Part shown: positions 38,705 through 49,613 of the stretch, in pieces
Numbering within the stretch: the stretch's first letter is position 1
Layout of the letters: each line of letters starts with the position of its first letter
Assembly: GCF_019966595.1 (NCBI RefSeq)
Contig: NZ_JAINFJ010000005.1
Coordinates: forward strand, 89,824-153,823
DNA: 64,000 nucleotides
Source of the DNA: Oricola indica
GTDB taxonomy: Bacteria > Pseudomonadota > Alphaproteobacteria > Rhizobiales > Rhizobiaceae
Direction of reading: 5' to 3'
Notes under the pieces: generated by a model
Database searches by the model: none
Seen by the model: the letters and a program-made list of their open reading frames with translations, nothing else
Told to the model about the DNA's origin: nothing
Position numbers and translations under genes: made by a program

Positions 38705-40231
38705 CTATCCGACGAGCAGCGGCTCGAGCGCCGGTGCGATTTGCGAAACGATATCTTCGGCGATTGCCAATGGTCCGGCCGCCCTGCCCGCCTCGCCATG
38801 CAGCCATGCCGCCGCGCATGCCGCTTCGAAGGGAGCCATTCCCTGCGCGATCAGTCCGCCAATGACGCCCGCCAGAACGTCGCCGGAGCCTGCGGTCGCA
38901 AGCGCCGCCGTTCCATTGGAATTGATCGCGGCCCGTCCATCCGGAGCGGCGATCACCGTATCCGGCCCCTTGTAGAGCACGACCGCATTCGCCCGGCTCG
39001 CCGCTTCCAGCGCTTTGTCGAGTTTCGACAGTGTTCGATCGTCCGCTAGATCGGGAAACAACCGCGCGAATTCGCCCTCATGCGGCGTCAAAACCAACGC
39101 GGGAGCCTCGCTTCCCTTCGCCGCATCGAACAATGCCGCATGATCTCCCGCAAAGGCGGTAATCCCATCGGCATCGAGCACAAGCCGCAGGCCGCTCTCC
39201 TGTTTTTCCGCCAGCAGCGAAAGCGCGATCTCCCGCGCCATCGACAGGTCGCCGAAGCCGGGACCGAGAACGCAGCCCCGACAGCCCTTCAGTTCCCTGA
39301 GCCGGTCATAGGCGTCGTCCGGTCCGCATGAGCGGAGCATGATCGAGGTCACATGCGCGGCGTGGATGTCGAGTGCGTCGGACTGACCGAGGATTGTCAC
39401 CGCGCCCGCCCCGGCCCGCTGTGCGGCCATGGCCGACAATCGTGCCGCCCCAGTCGCGTGCCGTCCGCCCGAAAACACCGCCGCATGGCCTCGGGCATAT
39501 TTGTGCCAGGCTGCATTCGGACGCGGAAGCGCATCGGTCCAAAGCGCGAGCCCGTTCTCGAAAATGTTTGGCGGGTCGTCCCGAAAGACCTCGGGCCGGA
39601 CGCCGATATCTGCAACGACCAGCGTTCCGCAAAGGGCCCTACCCGGATAAAGAAGGTGCCCGGGCTTCTTGCGAAAGAACGTGACCGTCGCATCCGCCGG
39701 CACCGCTCCGCCGAGATCGCGGCCGCTGTCGCCATTGACGCCGCTTGGCAGGTCGACAGCGACGACGCGGCAGCCGCTCTCGCGCATCCTGTCCAGCGCG
39801 GTTAGCGCAGCGCCGGTAATTCCCCGTGCAAGACCGGCACCGAACAGCGCATCGATCACCACGTCATCGCGACCGGGATCGAACCGGTCGAGCGGCAGCA
39901 CCGGCACGGCGCATTCCGACCGGGCAATCTCCGCGTCCGAACCCGGGCGCGGCTCGCCCAAGGCGAATAATCTGACTGCGACACCTGCTTGCGCGAGCCG
40001 TTGTGCGACGACATAGCCGTCGCCGCCATTATTCCCGGGCCCGCAAAGAACCAGCGCGCGGCGCGCATCTCCGAAACCGGCAAGCACGCAGTCGGCAACC
40101 GCCGCCCCGGCATTGCGCATCAGGGTGATGCCCGATGCATAGGCATTGCGAATTGAGAAGGCATCTGCACGCGCCATCCGCGCGCAAGTCAGGATCGCAT
40201 TCTCATGACGGGCGTCCGTCGCGGACTCCAT
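38705..40231 (-). CDS. nnr: Bifunctional NAD(P)HX epimerase / dehydratase Nnr
   Basis: 508-residue metabolite-repair enzyme that restores hydrated NAD(P)H. The N-terminal epimerase domain (about 1-210) has CGPGNNGGDGYVVAQRL; the C-terminal ADP-dependent dehydratase domain, of the ribokinase fold, has TPHEGEFARLFPD and NGTAALATAGSGDVLAGVIGGL. Convergent with the DUF72 gene (3 bases apart) and divergent from glnB. Confidence 0.95.
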   Translation of the reverse strand: MESATDARHENAILTCARMARADAFSIRNAYASGITLMRNAGAAVADCVLAGFGDARRALVLCGPGNNGGDGYVVAQRLAQAGVAVRLFALGEPRPGSDAEIARSECAVPVLPLDRFDPGRDDVVIDALFGAGLARGITGAALTALDRMRESGCRVVAVDLPSGVNGDSGRDLGGAVPADATVTFFRKKPGHLLYPGRALCGTLVVADIGVRPEVFRDDPPNIFENGLALWTDALPRPNAAWHKYARGHAAVFSGGRHATGAARLSAMAAQRAGAGAVTILGQSDALDIHAAHVTSIMLRSCGPDDAYDRLRELKGCRGCVLGPGFGDLSMAREIALSLLAEKQESGLRLVLDADGITAFAGDHAALFDAAKGSEAPALVLTPHEGEFARLFPDLADDRTLSKLDKALEAASRANAVVLYKGPDTVIAAPDGRAAINSNGTAALATAGSGDVLAGVIGGLIAQGMAPFEAACAAAWLHGEAGRAAGPLAIAEDIVSQIAPALEPLLVG

Positions 40232-40249
40232 TTCGAACCTCTTATGTGA

Positions 40250-40783
<534 letters not shown>

Positions 40784-40844
40784 CGACACGGTTCCTCGAG
40801 AAACCATTTCCCCAAAATTTGCAGTTCAACCAAAGGGAAGACAA

Positions 40845-42251
40845 ATGAGTGCAAATGACATTCTGAAGAACATCAAGGACAACGAGGTCAAGTTCGTCGA
40901 CCTGCGCTTCACCGACCCGCGCGGCAAGTTGCAGCACGTCACGATGGAAACCTCGGTCGTCGACGAAGACATGTTCGCCGACGGCGTCATGTTCGACGGT
41001 TCCTCGATTGCCGGCTGGAAGGCCATCAACGACTCCGACATGGTGCTGATGCCCGACACCGAGACCGCGCACATGGACCCGTTCTACGCGCAGTCCACGA
41101 TGGCGATCTTCTGCGACATCCTGGAGCCGATGTCCGGTGAGGCATACAACCGCGATCCGCGCATGACCGCGAAGAAGGCCGAGGCCTACATCAAGTCCGG
41201 CGGATTCGGCGACACGGCCTATTTCGGCCCGGAGCCGGAATTCTTCCTGTTCGACGACGTGAAGTTCTCGACCGACATGTACAAGACCGGCTTCGAGGTC
41301 GATTCCGTCGAACTGCCGACCAACACCGACGCCGACTACGAGACCGGCAACCTCGGTCACCGTCCGCGCATCAAGGGCGGCTACTTCCCGGTCAACCCGA
41401 TCGACTCCGCACAGGACATCCGTTCCGAGATGCTGACGGTCATGGGCGAAATGGGCGTGAAGATCGAAAAGCACCACCACGAAGTGGCGGCCGCTCAGCA
41501 CGAACTGTCGATGCTGTTCAACACGCTGACCTACAAGGCCGATGAAGTGCAGCTTTACAAATATGTCTGCCACAACGTCGCCCACGCCTATGGCAAGACG
41601 GTCACCTTCATGCCGAAGCCGGTTTATGGCGACAACGGCACCGGCATGCACGTCCACCAGTCGATCTGGGGCGACGGCAAGCCGCTGATGGCCGGTGACG
41701 GCTATGCCGGCCTGTCCGATACCTGCCTTTACTACATCGGCGGTATCATCAAGCACGCCAAGGCGCTGAATGCCTTCACCAACCCGTCGACGAACTCCTA
41801 CAAGCGTCTCGTCCCGGGCTTCGAGGCACCGGTTCTGCTCGCCTATTCGGCGCGTAACCGTTCGGCGTCCTGCCGTATTCCGCATTCCGGCTCGCCGAAG
41901 GGCAAGCGCGTCGAAATCCGCTTCCCGGATCCGATGGCGAACCCCTATCTTGCCTTCGCCGCAATGCTGATGGCCGGCCTCGACGGCATCAAGAACAAGA
42001 TCCATCCGGGCGACCCGATGGACAAGGATCTCTACGACCTGCCGGCCGAAGAACTTGCCGGCATCCCGACCGTTTGCGGATCACTGCGTGAAGCCATTGC
42101 GGCAGCCCGTGAGGATAACGACTTCCTGAAAGCCGGCGGCGTCTTCGACGACGACCAGATCGAGGCCTATCTCGAGCTCAAGGAAGAGGAAAACATCCGT
42201 TACGAGCACACGCCGCACCCGGTCGAATACGACATGTACTACTCGCTCTGA
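40845..42251 (+). CDS. glnA: Glutamine synthetase type I
   Basis: 468-residue enzyme that makes glutamine from glutamate and ammonium. Motifs: FDGSSIAGW, the metal ligands in [19 protein letters not shown], and the adenylylation site Y397 in [11 protein letters not shown], so it is controlled by GlnE. It lies 61 bases after glnB in the conserved glnB-glnA pair and ends at a strong terminator. Confidence 0.98.
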   Translation: MSANDILKNIKDNEVKFVDLRFTDPRGKLQHVTMETSVVDEDMFADGVMFDGSSIAGWKAINDSDMVLMPDTETAHMDPFYAQSTMAIFCDILEPMSGEAYNRDPRMTAKKAEAYIKSGGFGDTAYFGPEPEFFLFDDVKFSTDMYKTGFEVDSVELPTNTDADYETGNLGHRPRIKGGYFPVNPIDSAQDIRSEMLTVMGEMGVKIEKHHHEVAAAQHELSMLFNTLTYKADEVQLYKYVCHNVAHAYGKTVTFMPKPVYGDNGTGMHVHQSIWGDGKPLMAGDGYAGLSDTCLYYIGGIIKHAKALNAFTNPSTNSYKRLVPGFEAPVLLAYSARNRSASCRIPHSGSPKGKRVEIRFPDPMANPYLAFAAMLMAGLDGIKNKIHPGDPMDKDLYDLPAEELAGIPTVCGSLREAIAAAREDNDFLKAGGVFDDDQIEAYLELKEEENIRYEHTPHPVEYDMYYSL

Positions 42252-42280
42252 TTCCAGAGCGAAGGGGACGGGGCTACAAG

Positions 42281-42310
42281 CCGGCGGCGCGCAAGCGCCG
42301 CCGGTTTTTT
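42281..42310 (+). terminator. Intrinsic terminator of glnA
   Basis: CCGGCGGCGC and GCGCCGCCGG form a perfect 10-bp stem with loop GCAA and six T residues, 29 bases after the glnA stop. The rest of the 230-bp gap to the FKBP gene holds only a weak possible promoter (TTTACA, 16 bases, TATGCT). Confidence 0.88.
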
Positions 42311-42481
42311 CATGCCGTTGAACCGCCGGTCCGGCATGGAAATCGGAAGGGGTGACAGGGTTTACACCTCACCTCACATTTGTATGCTGTTGCAAATCCC
42401 GCGCGCGACACGCATGCGGACGACCATTGGGCAGCGCGAACGATTTGCCCAGAACCTTCATTATCCAAAACGAGAAGCCAT

Positions 42482-42910
42482 ATGAGCGAAGCCCAGCACG
42501 GCAGCAAAGTGCATATTCACTACACAGGAAAACTGACGGACGGCACCGTCTTCGACAGTTCCGACGGACGCGAACCCCTCGAATTCGAGCTCGGCGCCGG
42601 ACAGGTGATTCCCGGTCTGGACAAGGCCATGCGCGGCATGGAAGTCGGCCAGTCGAAGACTGTCACCATCCCCTCCGACGAGGCCTATGGCCCGCATCAT
42701 CCGGAAGGCGTCCACGTGGTCGAACGCGAATCCCTTCCCCCGAATGTCGATACCGACCTCGGTTCACGCCTGCAGGCATCCGCCCAGGACGGCAATGTCA
42801 TCAATCTGACGGTGGTTGCGGCCGACGACGCCACCGTGACGCTTGACGCCAACCATCCTCTTGCCGGACGCGATCTGGTTTTTGACGTGGAACTGGTTGC
42901 GGTCAGCTAG
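42482..42910 (+). CDS. FKBP-type peptidyl-prolyl isomerase, SlyD-like
   Basis: 142-residue FKBP with the core KVHIHYTGKLTDGTVFDSS, GAGQVIPGLDKAMRGMEVG and a central insert of SlyD type (DEAYGPHHPEGVHVVERESLP). The C-terminal metal-binding tail of E. coli SlyD is absent. The ATG at 42482 (MSEAQHGSKV) starts just before the core. Folding helper in the cytoplasm. Confidence 0.93.
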   Translation: MSEAQHGSKVHIHYTGKLTDGTVFDSSDGREPLEFELGAGQVIPGLDKAMRGMEVGQSKTVTIPSDEAYGPHHPEGVHVVERESLPPNVDTDLGSRLQASAQDGNVINLTVVAADDATVTLDANHPLAGRDLVFDVELVAVS

Positions 42911-43006
42911 CATACTTGACGGGGTGCGAGGCATCGGCTTCGCGCCCCTTGCCCGCAAGGGCCGGATTTGCCACACCGGTTCTCAGAGGAACCGGGAGAC
43001 AATTTC

Positions 43007-44581
43007 ATGGCAACGCTTTCTTTCTACGGCGCGGCGGGGACCGTAACCGGTTCCTGCTCGATGGTGCAGGCCGCCAATGCCCGCTTTCTCGTCGATTGCG
43101 GCATGTTCCAGGGCAACAAGACGATACGGGCGCTCAACGATCAGCCATTCCCGTTCGACCCCGGCGCCGACTTCCTGATTCTCACCCATGCCCATATCGA
43201 TCATTCGGGGCTCCTGCCCAAACTGGTCAAGCATGGCTTTTCCGGACCCATCTACTGCACGCCCCCGACCGCCGATCTGCTGAGCTTCATGCTGCTGGAT
43301 TCGGCCAAGATCCAGCGGTCCAACACCGAGCGCTACAATCGCCGGCGCCAGCGCAAGGGCGAGGAACCGCTTGAGCCGATCTACTCCGAAGAAGACGCGC
43401 GCGCGACTCTGGAACTGCTCCGCACCAAAGATTACGACTCATGGTTCGAGCCGAAGCCCGGCATCCATGTCCGTTTCTGGAACGCCGGCCACATCCTGGG
43501 CTCGGCCTCCGCCGAATTGAAGATCGAGGACGATAACGGCGGCAACACGATGCGCATGCTGTTCTCGGGCGACATCGGCCCCGAGGAGAAAGTCTTCCAT
43601 CCCGAGCCTGAAGCAGAGCGTGGCTTCGACTACGTCATCTGCGAGAGCACATATGGCGACCGCGAGCGAGACGACTACACGCTGGAAGTCCGCCGCGAAA
43701 TGCTCCGAAAGGAACTCGTGCGCGGATTGTCGGCCGGCGGCAATGTGGTGATCCCGGCCTTCGCGGTCGAACGCAGCCAGGAACTCCTGCACGATATCGG
43801 TGTCCTGCTCGCGAATGGCGAACTGCCGGAAACGACGGTCTTTCTCGACTCACCGCTCGCCAAGGCCGTGACGGAAGTCTTCATCAAGCACGCGGGCACG
43901 CTCGACGACGTCGAGCTCGACGAAGCCGCGCTCTTTCGCGATCCGCGCTTCCGCCTCGTTCAGGATGTCGAGGAGAGCAAGGCGATCAACCGAATCACCG
44001 GCGGCGCGATCATCATCTCGGCCAGCGGGATGGCCGATGCGGGGCGCATCCAGCATCACATCAAGAACAATATCTGGCGCCCGAATGCCACGATCCTCTT
44101 TGCCGGTTACCAGGCCCCCGGAACGCTGGGATATTTCATCACCAGCGGCGAGCCCGTCGTTCGCATTCACGGCAAGGAGTTCATGGTGAAGGCGGAAATC
44201 CGCCAGCTCGGCAACTATTCCGCCCATGCCGACCAGTCGGAATTGCTCGACTGGGTCGAGGAGCGCGGACCCGTGGTTGGACGCCTGTTTCTCAACCATG
44301 GCGATGACGATGCCCGCGAGGAAATGGCGCGCCTGCTGGCAACGCGTGGGTTCGACCCGGAACATATCGTCCTGCCGCAGATGGACGAATCGTTCGAGCT
44401 CGTGGCCGGTGACGCCAAATCCAAGGGACGCCTGCCACAGCGCGTGCCGCAGGCGGAATTGCTGACCGATTGGAATAACGATTACGCCGCGTTCCTCGTC
44501 ACCCTCACACGGCGCCTGCAAGACGCCAAGAACGACGAAGAACGCCGCGAGATCATCGCCGGCCTGAGCAAGGCGCTTTAA
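43007..44581 (+). CDS. Metallo-beta-lactamase-fold hydrolase with beta-CASP/RMMBL domains
   Basis: 524 residues. The metal site is THAHIDHSG near residue 60, with DCGMFQG, GHILGSASAEL and a C-terminal HGKEFMVKAEIRQLGNYSAHADQSELLDWV typical of the RMMBL end. The middle (VVIPAFAVERSQELLHDIG, IIISASGMADAGRIQHHI) is the beta-CASP region, as in RNA-processing nucleases of the CPSF/Ysh1 type. Probably an RNase, though the substrate is unproven. ATG at 43007 follows GGGAG. Confidence 0.9.
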   Translation: MATLSFYGAAGTVTGSCSMVQAANARFLVDCGMFQGNKTIRALNDQPFPFDPGADFLILTHAHIDHSGLLPKLVKHGFSGPIYCTPPTADLLSFMLLDSAKIQRSNTERYNRRRQRKGEEPLEPIYSEEDARATLELLRTKDYDSWFEPKPGIHVRFWNAGHILGSASAELKIEDDNGGNTMRMLFSGDIGPEEKVFHPEPEAERGFDYVICESTYGDRERDDYTLEVRREMLRKELVRGLSAGGNVVIPAFAVERSQELLHDIGVLLANGELPETTVFLDSPLAKAVTEVFIKHAGTLDDVELDEAALFRDPRFRLVQDVEESKAINRITGGAIIISASGMADAGRIQHHIKNNIWRPNATILFAGYQAPGTLGYFITSGEPVVRIHGKEFMVKAEIRQLGNYSAHADQSELLDWVEERGPVVGRLFLNHGDDDAREEMARLLATRGFDPEHIVLPQMDESFELVAGDAKSKGRLPQRVPQAELLTDWNNDYAAFLVTLTRRLQDAKNDEERREIIAGLSKAL

Positions 44582-44623
44582 AAGGCTACGGGTCCGCCGA
44601 CGGAGCAGAAGTCAGGCGTGCCT

Positions 44624-45613
44624 TCACTCCTCAGTGTCGGCGTCGGACTCCTTGAACCCGAGCAGGTTCCAGCTCTGCACCATGTGCGGCGGCAAGGACG
44701 CGGTCACATTGATGACGCCGCCGTCGGGATGAGGAATCACGATGCGCCGCGCATGCAGGTGCAGCTTTTTCTGCATCCCGCCCGGAAACTCCCAATTCGG
44801 ATCATCCTCGAAATATTTCGGGTCGCCGAGGATCGGATTGCCCATATGCGCGGCGTGAACGCGGAGCTGGTGCGTGCGCCCGGTGACCGGCTCCATCTCC
44901 AGCCATGACAATTGGTGGCCGGCGACCTGCACAACGCGGTAATCCGAAACGGCGTGGTCCGCGTCGGGTTCGCCATGTTTGCACACGCGCATCTTGTCAC
45001 CGTCGGGCGTCTGCTCCTTGAGCAGCCAGGTCGAGATGCGCCCTTCCCGCTTCTTCGGGACGCCCTTGACCAACGCCCAGTAGGTCTTCTGGGTGTCGCG
45101 TGTCCGGAATGAACCGGTCAGTTTCTGCGCCGCGCCGCGTGTCCGCGCCACGACAAGGATACCCGACGTATCGCGGTCGATACGGTGCACGAGGCGCGGC
45201 TTCTCGCCTTTGGCGTTGCGCAGCGCCTCGAGCATGCCGTCGATATGCCTGTTGAGGCCCGAACCGCCCTGAACCGCGAGACCCGCCGGTTTGTTGAGAA
45301 CAAGAACTTTCTTGTCCTCGAAGAGGATCATCCGCTTCAGGGCCTCTTCGTCGCTTTGGTTGCGAATCGTGCGGGCGGTCATCGGCCCCTTTTCGAGCAC
45401 ACTCGCCGCCGCCATTGGAGGAATGCGCACAGTCTGCCCCGCTTCGAGCCGCGTTTCCGACTTGGCGCGGCCACCGTCGACCCTGACCTGGCCGGTTCTC
45501 AGCAGTTTCTGCAATGCACCGAAAGCAAGGTCCGGATAATGGACCTTGAACCAGCGATCGAGACGCATTCCCGCCTCGTCGTCCTCCACCGTCTTCTGCT
45601 CGACGTTCGCCAT
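44624..45613 (-). CDS. RluC/RluD-family 23S rRNA pseudouridine synthase
   Basis: 329 residues: an N-terminal S4 RNA-binding domain (about 12-65) and the catalytic domain with D146 in VHRIDRDTSGILVVARTR. Later motifs GRTHQLRVHAAHMGNPILGDPKY and LHLHARRI fit RluC. The exact target uridines cannot be read off. It follows crcB by 16 bases, so it is in the same transcript. Confidence 0.94.
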   Translation of the reverse strand: MANVEQKTVEDDEAGMRLDRWFKVHYPDLAFGALQKLLRTGQVRVDGGRAKSETRLEAGQTVRIPPMAAASVLEKGPMTARTIRNQSDEEALKRMILFEDKKVLVLNKPAGLAVQGGSGLNRHIDGMLEALRNAKGEKPRLVHRIDRDTSGILVVARTRGAAQKLTGSFRTRDTQKTYWALVKGVPKKREGRISTWLLKEQTPDGDKMRVCKHGEPDADHAVSDYRVVQVAGHQLSWLEMEPVTGRTHQLRVHAAHMGNPILGDPKYFEDDPNWEFPGGMQKKLHLHARRIVIPHPDGGVINVTASLPPHMVQSWNLLGFKESDADTEE

Positions 45614-45629
45614 CTTTGGTTCTCCGCCG

Positions 45630-46007
45630 TCAGACTACACTGCGCACGAGCGTCAGCCCGGCGAACAAGGCAAGGATCGACAGCGCCACGCTGGCGGCAA
45701 GATAGATCGCACCCGGCCACTGGTTGCCCCTCTCCCACATCAATGCGAAATCGAGCGAGAACGCCGAAAACGTCGTGAAGCCGCCGAGGAAACCCGTGGC
45801 GATGAAGCTGCGCAATTCCATACTGGTTCCGGTCCGCCGCGCGAGCCAAGCCACGAGAACACCCATGGCGAAGGACCCGACGATGTTGACGATCATCGTG
45901 CCCCAGGGGAAATGCGGCCCGGCGATCCGGAGCGCGGCAAGATTGGTCAGGTAACGGGCGGATGCGCCAAGACCGCCGCCAAGGGCCACGAGTAGAAGAT
46001 GAGACAT
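45630..46007 (-). CDS. crcB: Fluoride channel Fluc/CrcB
   Basis: 125-residue membrane protein with four hydrophobic segments that exports fluoride as a dimer. Signatures: GGGLGASARYLTN, NIVGSFAMGVL and GFLGGFTTFSAFSLD. No fluoride riboswitch could be recognised upstream. Instead an 8-bp inverted repeat places the start codon in a stem (46005-46026). Confidence 0.95.
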   Translation of the reverse strand: MSHLLLVALGGGLGASARYLTNLAALRIAGPHFPWGTMIVNIVGSFAMGVLVAWLARRTGTSMELRSFIATGFLGGFTTFSAFSLDFALMWERGNQWPGAIYLAASVALSILALFAGLTLVRSVV

Positions 46008-46026
46008 GGAGTCGTCCTACTCCATG
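46005..46026 (-). promoter_or_regulatory. Hairpin enclosing the crcB start codon
   Basis: In the transcript CATGGAGT, loop AGGACG, ACTCCATG form a perfect 8-bp stem. The ribosome site AGGA lies in the loop and the crcB ATG lies in the 3' arm. The 5' arm contains ATG GAG TAG, a two-codon reading frame just ahead of crcB. Confidence 0.5.
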
Positions 46027-46059
46027 GCCCGCCGGCGCGAAAGCCCCGGCGCGTCGGCT

Positions 46060-46614
46060 TCAGATCTTTCCGGCGACGTGCGGAGCCTGTGCGACGAATT
46101 CGTCGACGAACTTGTCCAGCGCCACCCAGTCGGTGAACTCGTGATCGCGGTTGGTGTCGGTCGGCCCGCCCTCTTTCCGGGCTATGCGCTTCAGCATCCA
46201 GCGGCGGAAGAAGTCGTACTCGGTGTATTTGAGCGCGCCAGCGGCGTTGTGGATCGATACAGGCCACCAGCCGGTTTCCTGGCTGAACTTCTCGACGATC
46301 TGATCGAGTTCGGCGATCTCGCTCTCATCCGCCGATGCCGCAGTGAGAGATACGGAAACGAATGCGCCCGGGCGGGCCATCAGCGTTGCACTGTTCTTTT
46401 CCACGAAGCGGCGCAACTGCGCCGGAAACGTACCGATATGAACCGGCGCGGCCACGATCGCGACGTCGAAGGCGCTCGCGTCGGGCGCTTTATGTACATC
46501 GGTGGCGTCGATCTGCGTCACGTCGTTTCCACCGCCCGAAAGCCTCTCGGCCACATGGTCGGCAATCTTGCGTGTCTGACCCTCAACGGTCGCATAAACG
46601 AGCAGAATTCGCAT
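46060..46614 (-). CDS. Flavodoxin-domain protein, HemG-like
   Basis: 184-residue FMN-binding fold with an N-terminal phosphate loop in LLVYATVEGQTRKIADHVAERL. Length and pattern match HemG-type protoporphyrinogen oxidase (181 residues in E. coli), including APVHIGTFPAQLRRFVE and GWWPVSIHNAAGALKYTEYDFFRRWMLKRIARKEG-type C-terminus. A role in heme synthesis is likely but not proven. ATG at 46612-46614 follows GGAGG. Confidence 0.82.
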   Translation of the reverse strand: MRILLVYATVEGQTRKIADHVAERLSGGGNDVTQIDATDVHKAPDASAFDVAIVAAPVHIGTFPAQLRRFVEKNSATLMARPGAFVSVSLTAASADESEIAELDQIVEKFSQETGWWPVSIHNAAGALKYTEYDFFRRWMLKRIARKEGGPTDTNRDHEFTDWVALDKFVDEFVAQAPHVAGKI

Positions 46615-46686
46615 GCTTTCCTCCATTCGGCGAACCAAGTGCCACCCGCCGCCCGGCATCGCCTTGATAACGATCAAACCCGGCGT

Positions 46687-48000
46687 TCAGGAGTTTTTCT
46701 TGTTCCGCAGTTGCGCCCAGTAGTCCAGTCGTTTGCGGATCTCGCGTTCAAATCCGCGCTCGACCGGTTCGTAGAAATTCTGCCGTCCCAGTGCTTCCGG
46801 GAAGTAGTCCTGCCCGGAGAAAGCGTCGGGTTCGTCATGGTCATAGCGATAGCCGTCGCCATACCCCTCCTTCGACATCAACTTAGTCGGCGCATTGAGG
46901 ATATGCATCGGCGGCAACAGCGAGCCGTTCTCCTTCGCAGCCCGCATCGACGCCTTGAACGCGACATAGGCCGCGTTCGATTTCGGCGCGGTTGCGAGGT
47001 AGATGCAGGCTTGCGCCAGCGCGAGTTCGCCCTCGGGCGATCCCAGATAGTCATAGGCTTCCTTGGCGGACAATGCGATCGACAAGGCCTGCGGATCGGC
47101 GAGACCGATATCCTCGCTCGCCATGCGAACGAGCCGCCGGCCGATGAAAAGCGGGTCCTCGCCAGCGTCGAACATGCGGGCGAGATAGTAGAGCGCCGCA
47201 TCCGGATCGGATCCGCGAACCGATTTGTGCAGCGCGGAGATCAGGTTGTAGTGGCCGTCCTGCCCCTTGTCGTAAATTGGTGCGCGCCGCTGCAGAATGC
47301 GCCGCACGCCATCCTCATCAAGTGTCTCGTCGGGCTTTGCCGCACGAAGAATTTCCTCGGCCAGCGTCAGAACGGCACGGCCGTCGCCGTCGGCCATGCC
47401 AGTGAGCAGGATGCGCGCCTCGGGAGTAACCGGCAATGCCGTGCCCGTCAGCGCCTCCGCGCGCTGCAAAAGGCGCTCCAGATGATCCTCTTCAAGCCGT
47501 TTCATCGTCAGGACACGCGCGCGCGAAAGCAAGGCGGCGTTCAGTTCAAAGGACGGATTCTCGGTCGTAGCGCCGACAAGAAGGATCGTGCCGTCCTCCA
47601 TGACCGGGAGGAAGCTGTCCTGCTGCGCGCGGTTGAAGCGATGAATCTCGTCGACGAACAGCAATGTCTGCTTGCCATTGCGCAACCGCAGCCGCGCCGC
47701 CTCGAAGACCTTCTTCAGGTCGGCGACGCCACTGAAGATTGCGGATATCTGCTCGAAATGCAGTCCGGTCGCGCCCGCGAGCAAGCGTGCGATGGTCGTC
47801 TTGCCGGTGCCCGGCGGCCCCCAGAAGATGACATTGCCCAGACTGCCGGATGCGATCATCCTGGTCAGTGCACCGTCCGGCCCGGTCAGATGATCCTGTC
47901 CCACGACGTCGTCGAGCCGCTCCGGCCGCAGCCGGTCGGCAAGCGGGCGCGGCGCCGAGACCGCCGCACCGGTATCCGGCGTTGCAAAAAGATCGCTCAT
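46687..48000 (-). CDS. rarA: Replication-associated recombination protein RarA (MgsA)
   Basis: 437-residue AAA+ ATPase related to clamp loaders, acting at stalled replication forks. Walker [10 protein letters not shown], sensor region [21 protein letters not shown] with [12 protein letters not shown], and a C-terminal tetramerisation region with [15 protein letters not shown] and [10 protein letters not shown]. Starts 1 base after the Do-like protease gene stop, so the two are cotranscribed. Confidence 0.95.
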   Translation of the reverse strand: MSDLFATPDTGAAVSAPRPLADRLRPERLDDVVGQDHLTGPDGALTRMIASGSLGNVIFWGPPGTGKTTIARLLAGATGLHFEQISAIFSGVADLKKVFEAARLRLRNGKQTLLFVDEIHRFNRAQQDSFLPVMEDGTILLVGATTENPSFELNAALLSRARVLTMKRLEEDHLERLLQRAEALTGTALPVTPEARILLTGMADGDGRAVLTLAEEILRAAKPDETLDEDGVRRILQRRAPIYDKGQDGHYNLISALHKSVRGSDPDAALYYLARMFDAGEDPLFIGRRLVRMASEDIGLADPQALSIALSAKEAYDYLGSPEGELALAQACIYLATAPKSNAAYVAFKASMRAAKENGSLLPPMHILNAPTKLMSKEGYGDGYRYDHDEPDAFSGQDYFPEALGRQNFYEPVERGFEREIRKRLDYWAQLRNKKNS

Positions 48001-48001
48001 G

Positions 48002-49519
48002 CTAACCGCGGAAATACTGGCGGATCAGGCGGCCGCCGCGATTGACCTCGAAGCTCCAGGACCGCTTGCCGTCCTCAACGGTCGCGGCAACATCACCAAC
48101 CTCCCTGATGTTCGTGCCATTGATCTTCACCAGTATGTCACCGGGACGGAAGCCGAACTTCATCGCGGGCGAGCCACGCCTGATGTCCGTGACGATCACG
48201 CCGTCTCCCCGGAAACGGATATTCATCCGGTTCAGGATGCGCGGTGAGATATTCGCAACGCTTGCGCCGGCGAGCGGATTTGAACCGGTAATCGTCGTCT
48301 CGTTTGCGGGAACGGATTCCGGTGCTTTCTCGAGCCGGATATCGAGTGCGAGGCGTTTCCCGCGAGACAACAGGGCGAATGTCACCGTGCGTCCGGGCCC
48401 GGCAGTCGCGAGGCGATAGAAGATGGCGTCAGGATGTTCGATCGTATGACGGTCGACGCTCAGAACCACGTCACCGACACTCAGGCCGGCCCGGTCCGCG
48501 GGACTGCCCGGGTCGATACTGCGCACGATCGCGCCCACCGGCCGCCGCATGCCGAGGCTTTCGGCGATCTCGGCGGTGACCGCCGAGAACTCGGCCCCGA
48601 GATAAGGCCGCTCGAAGGCGTCCGCACCGCCGCGAACCTGATCGAGCACCGCACGCACCATGTTGGACGGGATCGCAAAACCGATACCGTTGGAGCCGCC
48701 CGACCGAGAGAAAATGGCAGAGTTGATACCGATCAGCCGGCCCGACATGGCGATCAGCGCACCGCCGGAATTTCCGGGATTGATGGACGCATCGGTCTGG
48801 ATGAAAAATCCGAAATCCGAGACGCCGATCCGGGTCCGCGCAAGTGCCGATACAATGCCCGAGGTGACGGTCTGCCCGACACCGAACGGATTGCCGATCG
48901 CGAGCACGAGGTCACCCGTCTCGACCGCGTCGGAATCGTCCAGTTCGATATAATCCAGCTGCCGGCCAGCATCGATGCGCAACACCGCAAGGTCGGAACG
49001 TTCGTCGCGCAAAACGACCGTGCTCTCGAATTCCTCGCCATCCGACAGGGCAACCTTGATCTCGTCGGCATTGCCGATGACGTGGTTATTCGTGACGATC
49101 AGGCCGGACGGATCGACGATGACGCCGGATCCGAGCGACTGCTCCATGCGCGGCTTGGCCGGTCCACCGAAATTCCGACCGAAGAAATGTTCGAAAAAGG
49201 GATCGCCCTGAAATGGCGACGAGCGCTGCTGCACGATGCGGGCTGCATAGACGTTGACGACGGCGGGCGCCGTCCGCTTCACCAGCGGCGCGAAGGAAAG
49301 CTGAATCTCGCCTTGACTGGCAGGGACGCGACGCGGTCCGTCGGCATCGGCGGGATTTCCGGGACGCGGTGGCTTCTGGCGCGAATTACCGCCCCCGAAG
49401 AGATCTTCAAGCAGGTTGTTGACGCCCTCTTCGATGCTTTGGGCATGGACCGGCGCGAACGCTGTTCCCAGAACCAATGCCACTGCGAGCACCACGCGCG
49501 AAATACGCATCGATGACAT
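48002..49519 (-). CDS. Do-like periplasmic serine protease (DegP/DegQ family)
   Basis: 505 residues: signal peptide (MSSMRISRVVLAVALVLGTAFAPVHA), a trypsin domain with the catalytic triad in VTNNHVIGN, RSDLAVLRID and NPGNSGGALI, and two PDZ domains (about 290-380 and 410-495). A periplasmic quality-control protease. The ATG at 49517-49519 is preceded by AGGGAGC and its signal peptide starts there; upstream in-frame codons run into the rplQ terminator. Confidence 0.94.
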   Translation of the reverse strand: MSSMRISRVVLAVALVLGTAFAPVHAQSIEEGVNNLLEDLFGGGNSRQKPPRPGNPADADGPRRVPASQGEIQLSFAPLVKRTAPAVVNVYAARIVQQRSSPFQGDPFFEHFFGRNFGGPAKPRMEQSLGSGVIVDPSGLIVTNNHVIGNADEIKVALSDGEEFESTVVLRDERSDLAVLRIDAGRQLDYIELDDSDAVETGDLVLAIGNPFGVGQTVTSGIVSALARTRIGVSDFGFFIQTDASINPGNSGGALIAMSGRLIGINSAIFSRSGGSNGIGFAIPSNMVRAVLDQVRGGADAFERPYLGAEFSAVTAEIAESLGMRRPVGAIVRSIDPGSPADRAGLSVGDVVLSVDRHTIEHPDAIFYRLATAGPGRTVTFALLSRGKRLALDIRLEKAPESVPANETTITGSNPLAGASVANISPRILNRMNIRFRGDGVIVTDIRRGSPAMKFGFRPGDILVKINGTNIREVGDVAATVEDGKRSWSFEVNRGGRLIRQYFRG

Positions 49520-49560
49520 GAAAAGCTCCCTGACCGCCTGAGATTCGCGCCAACATAACG

Positions 49561-49585
49561 AAAAAAAGGGGCCATAAAAGGCCCC
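49561..49585 (-). terminator. Terminator of the alpha ribosomal operon
   Basis: GGGGCC and GGCCCC pair around a 6-base loop and on the minus strand seven T residues follow. It begins 28 bases after the rplQ stop. Confidence 0.9.
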
Positions 49586-49613
49586 ATTTTCAGACAGTCC
49601 CTCGGGACTATTG

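Noticed and set aside
42311..42354. A 14-residue frame after the glnA terminator
   Set aside because: No ribosome site and too short; the CATGCCG/CGGCATG repeat there has no clear role either.
46008..46059. Fluoride riboswitch upstream of crcB
   Set aside because: The conserved crcB-motif sequences were not found; only the local hairpin is present, and the space is too short.
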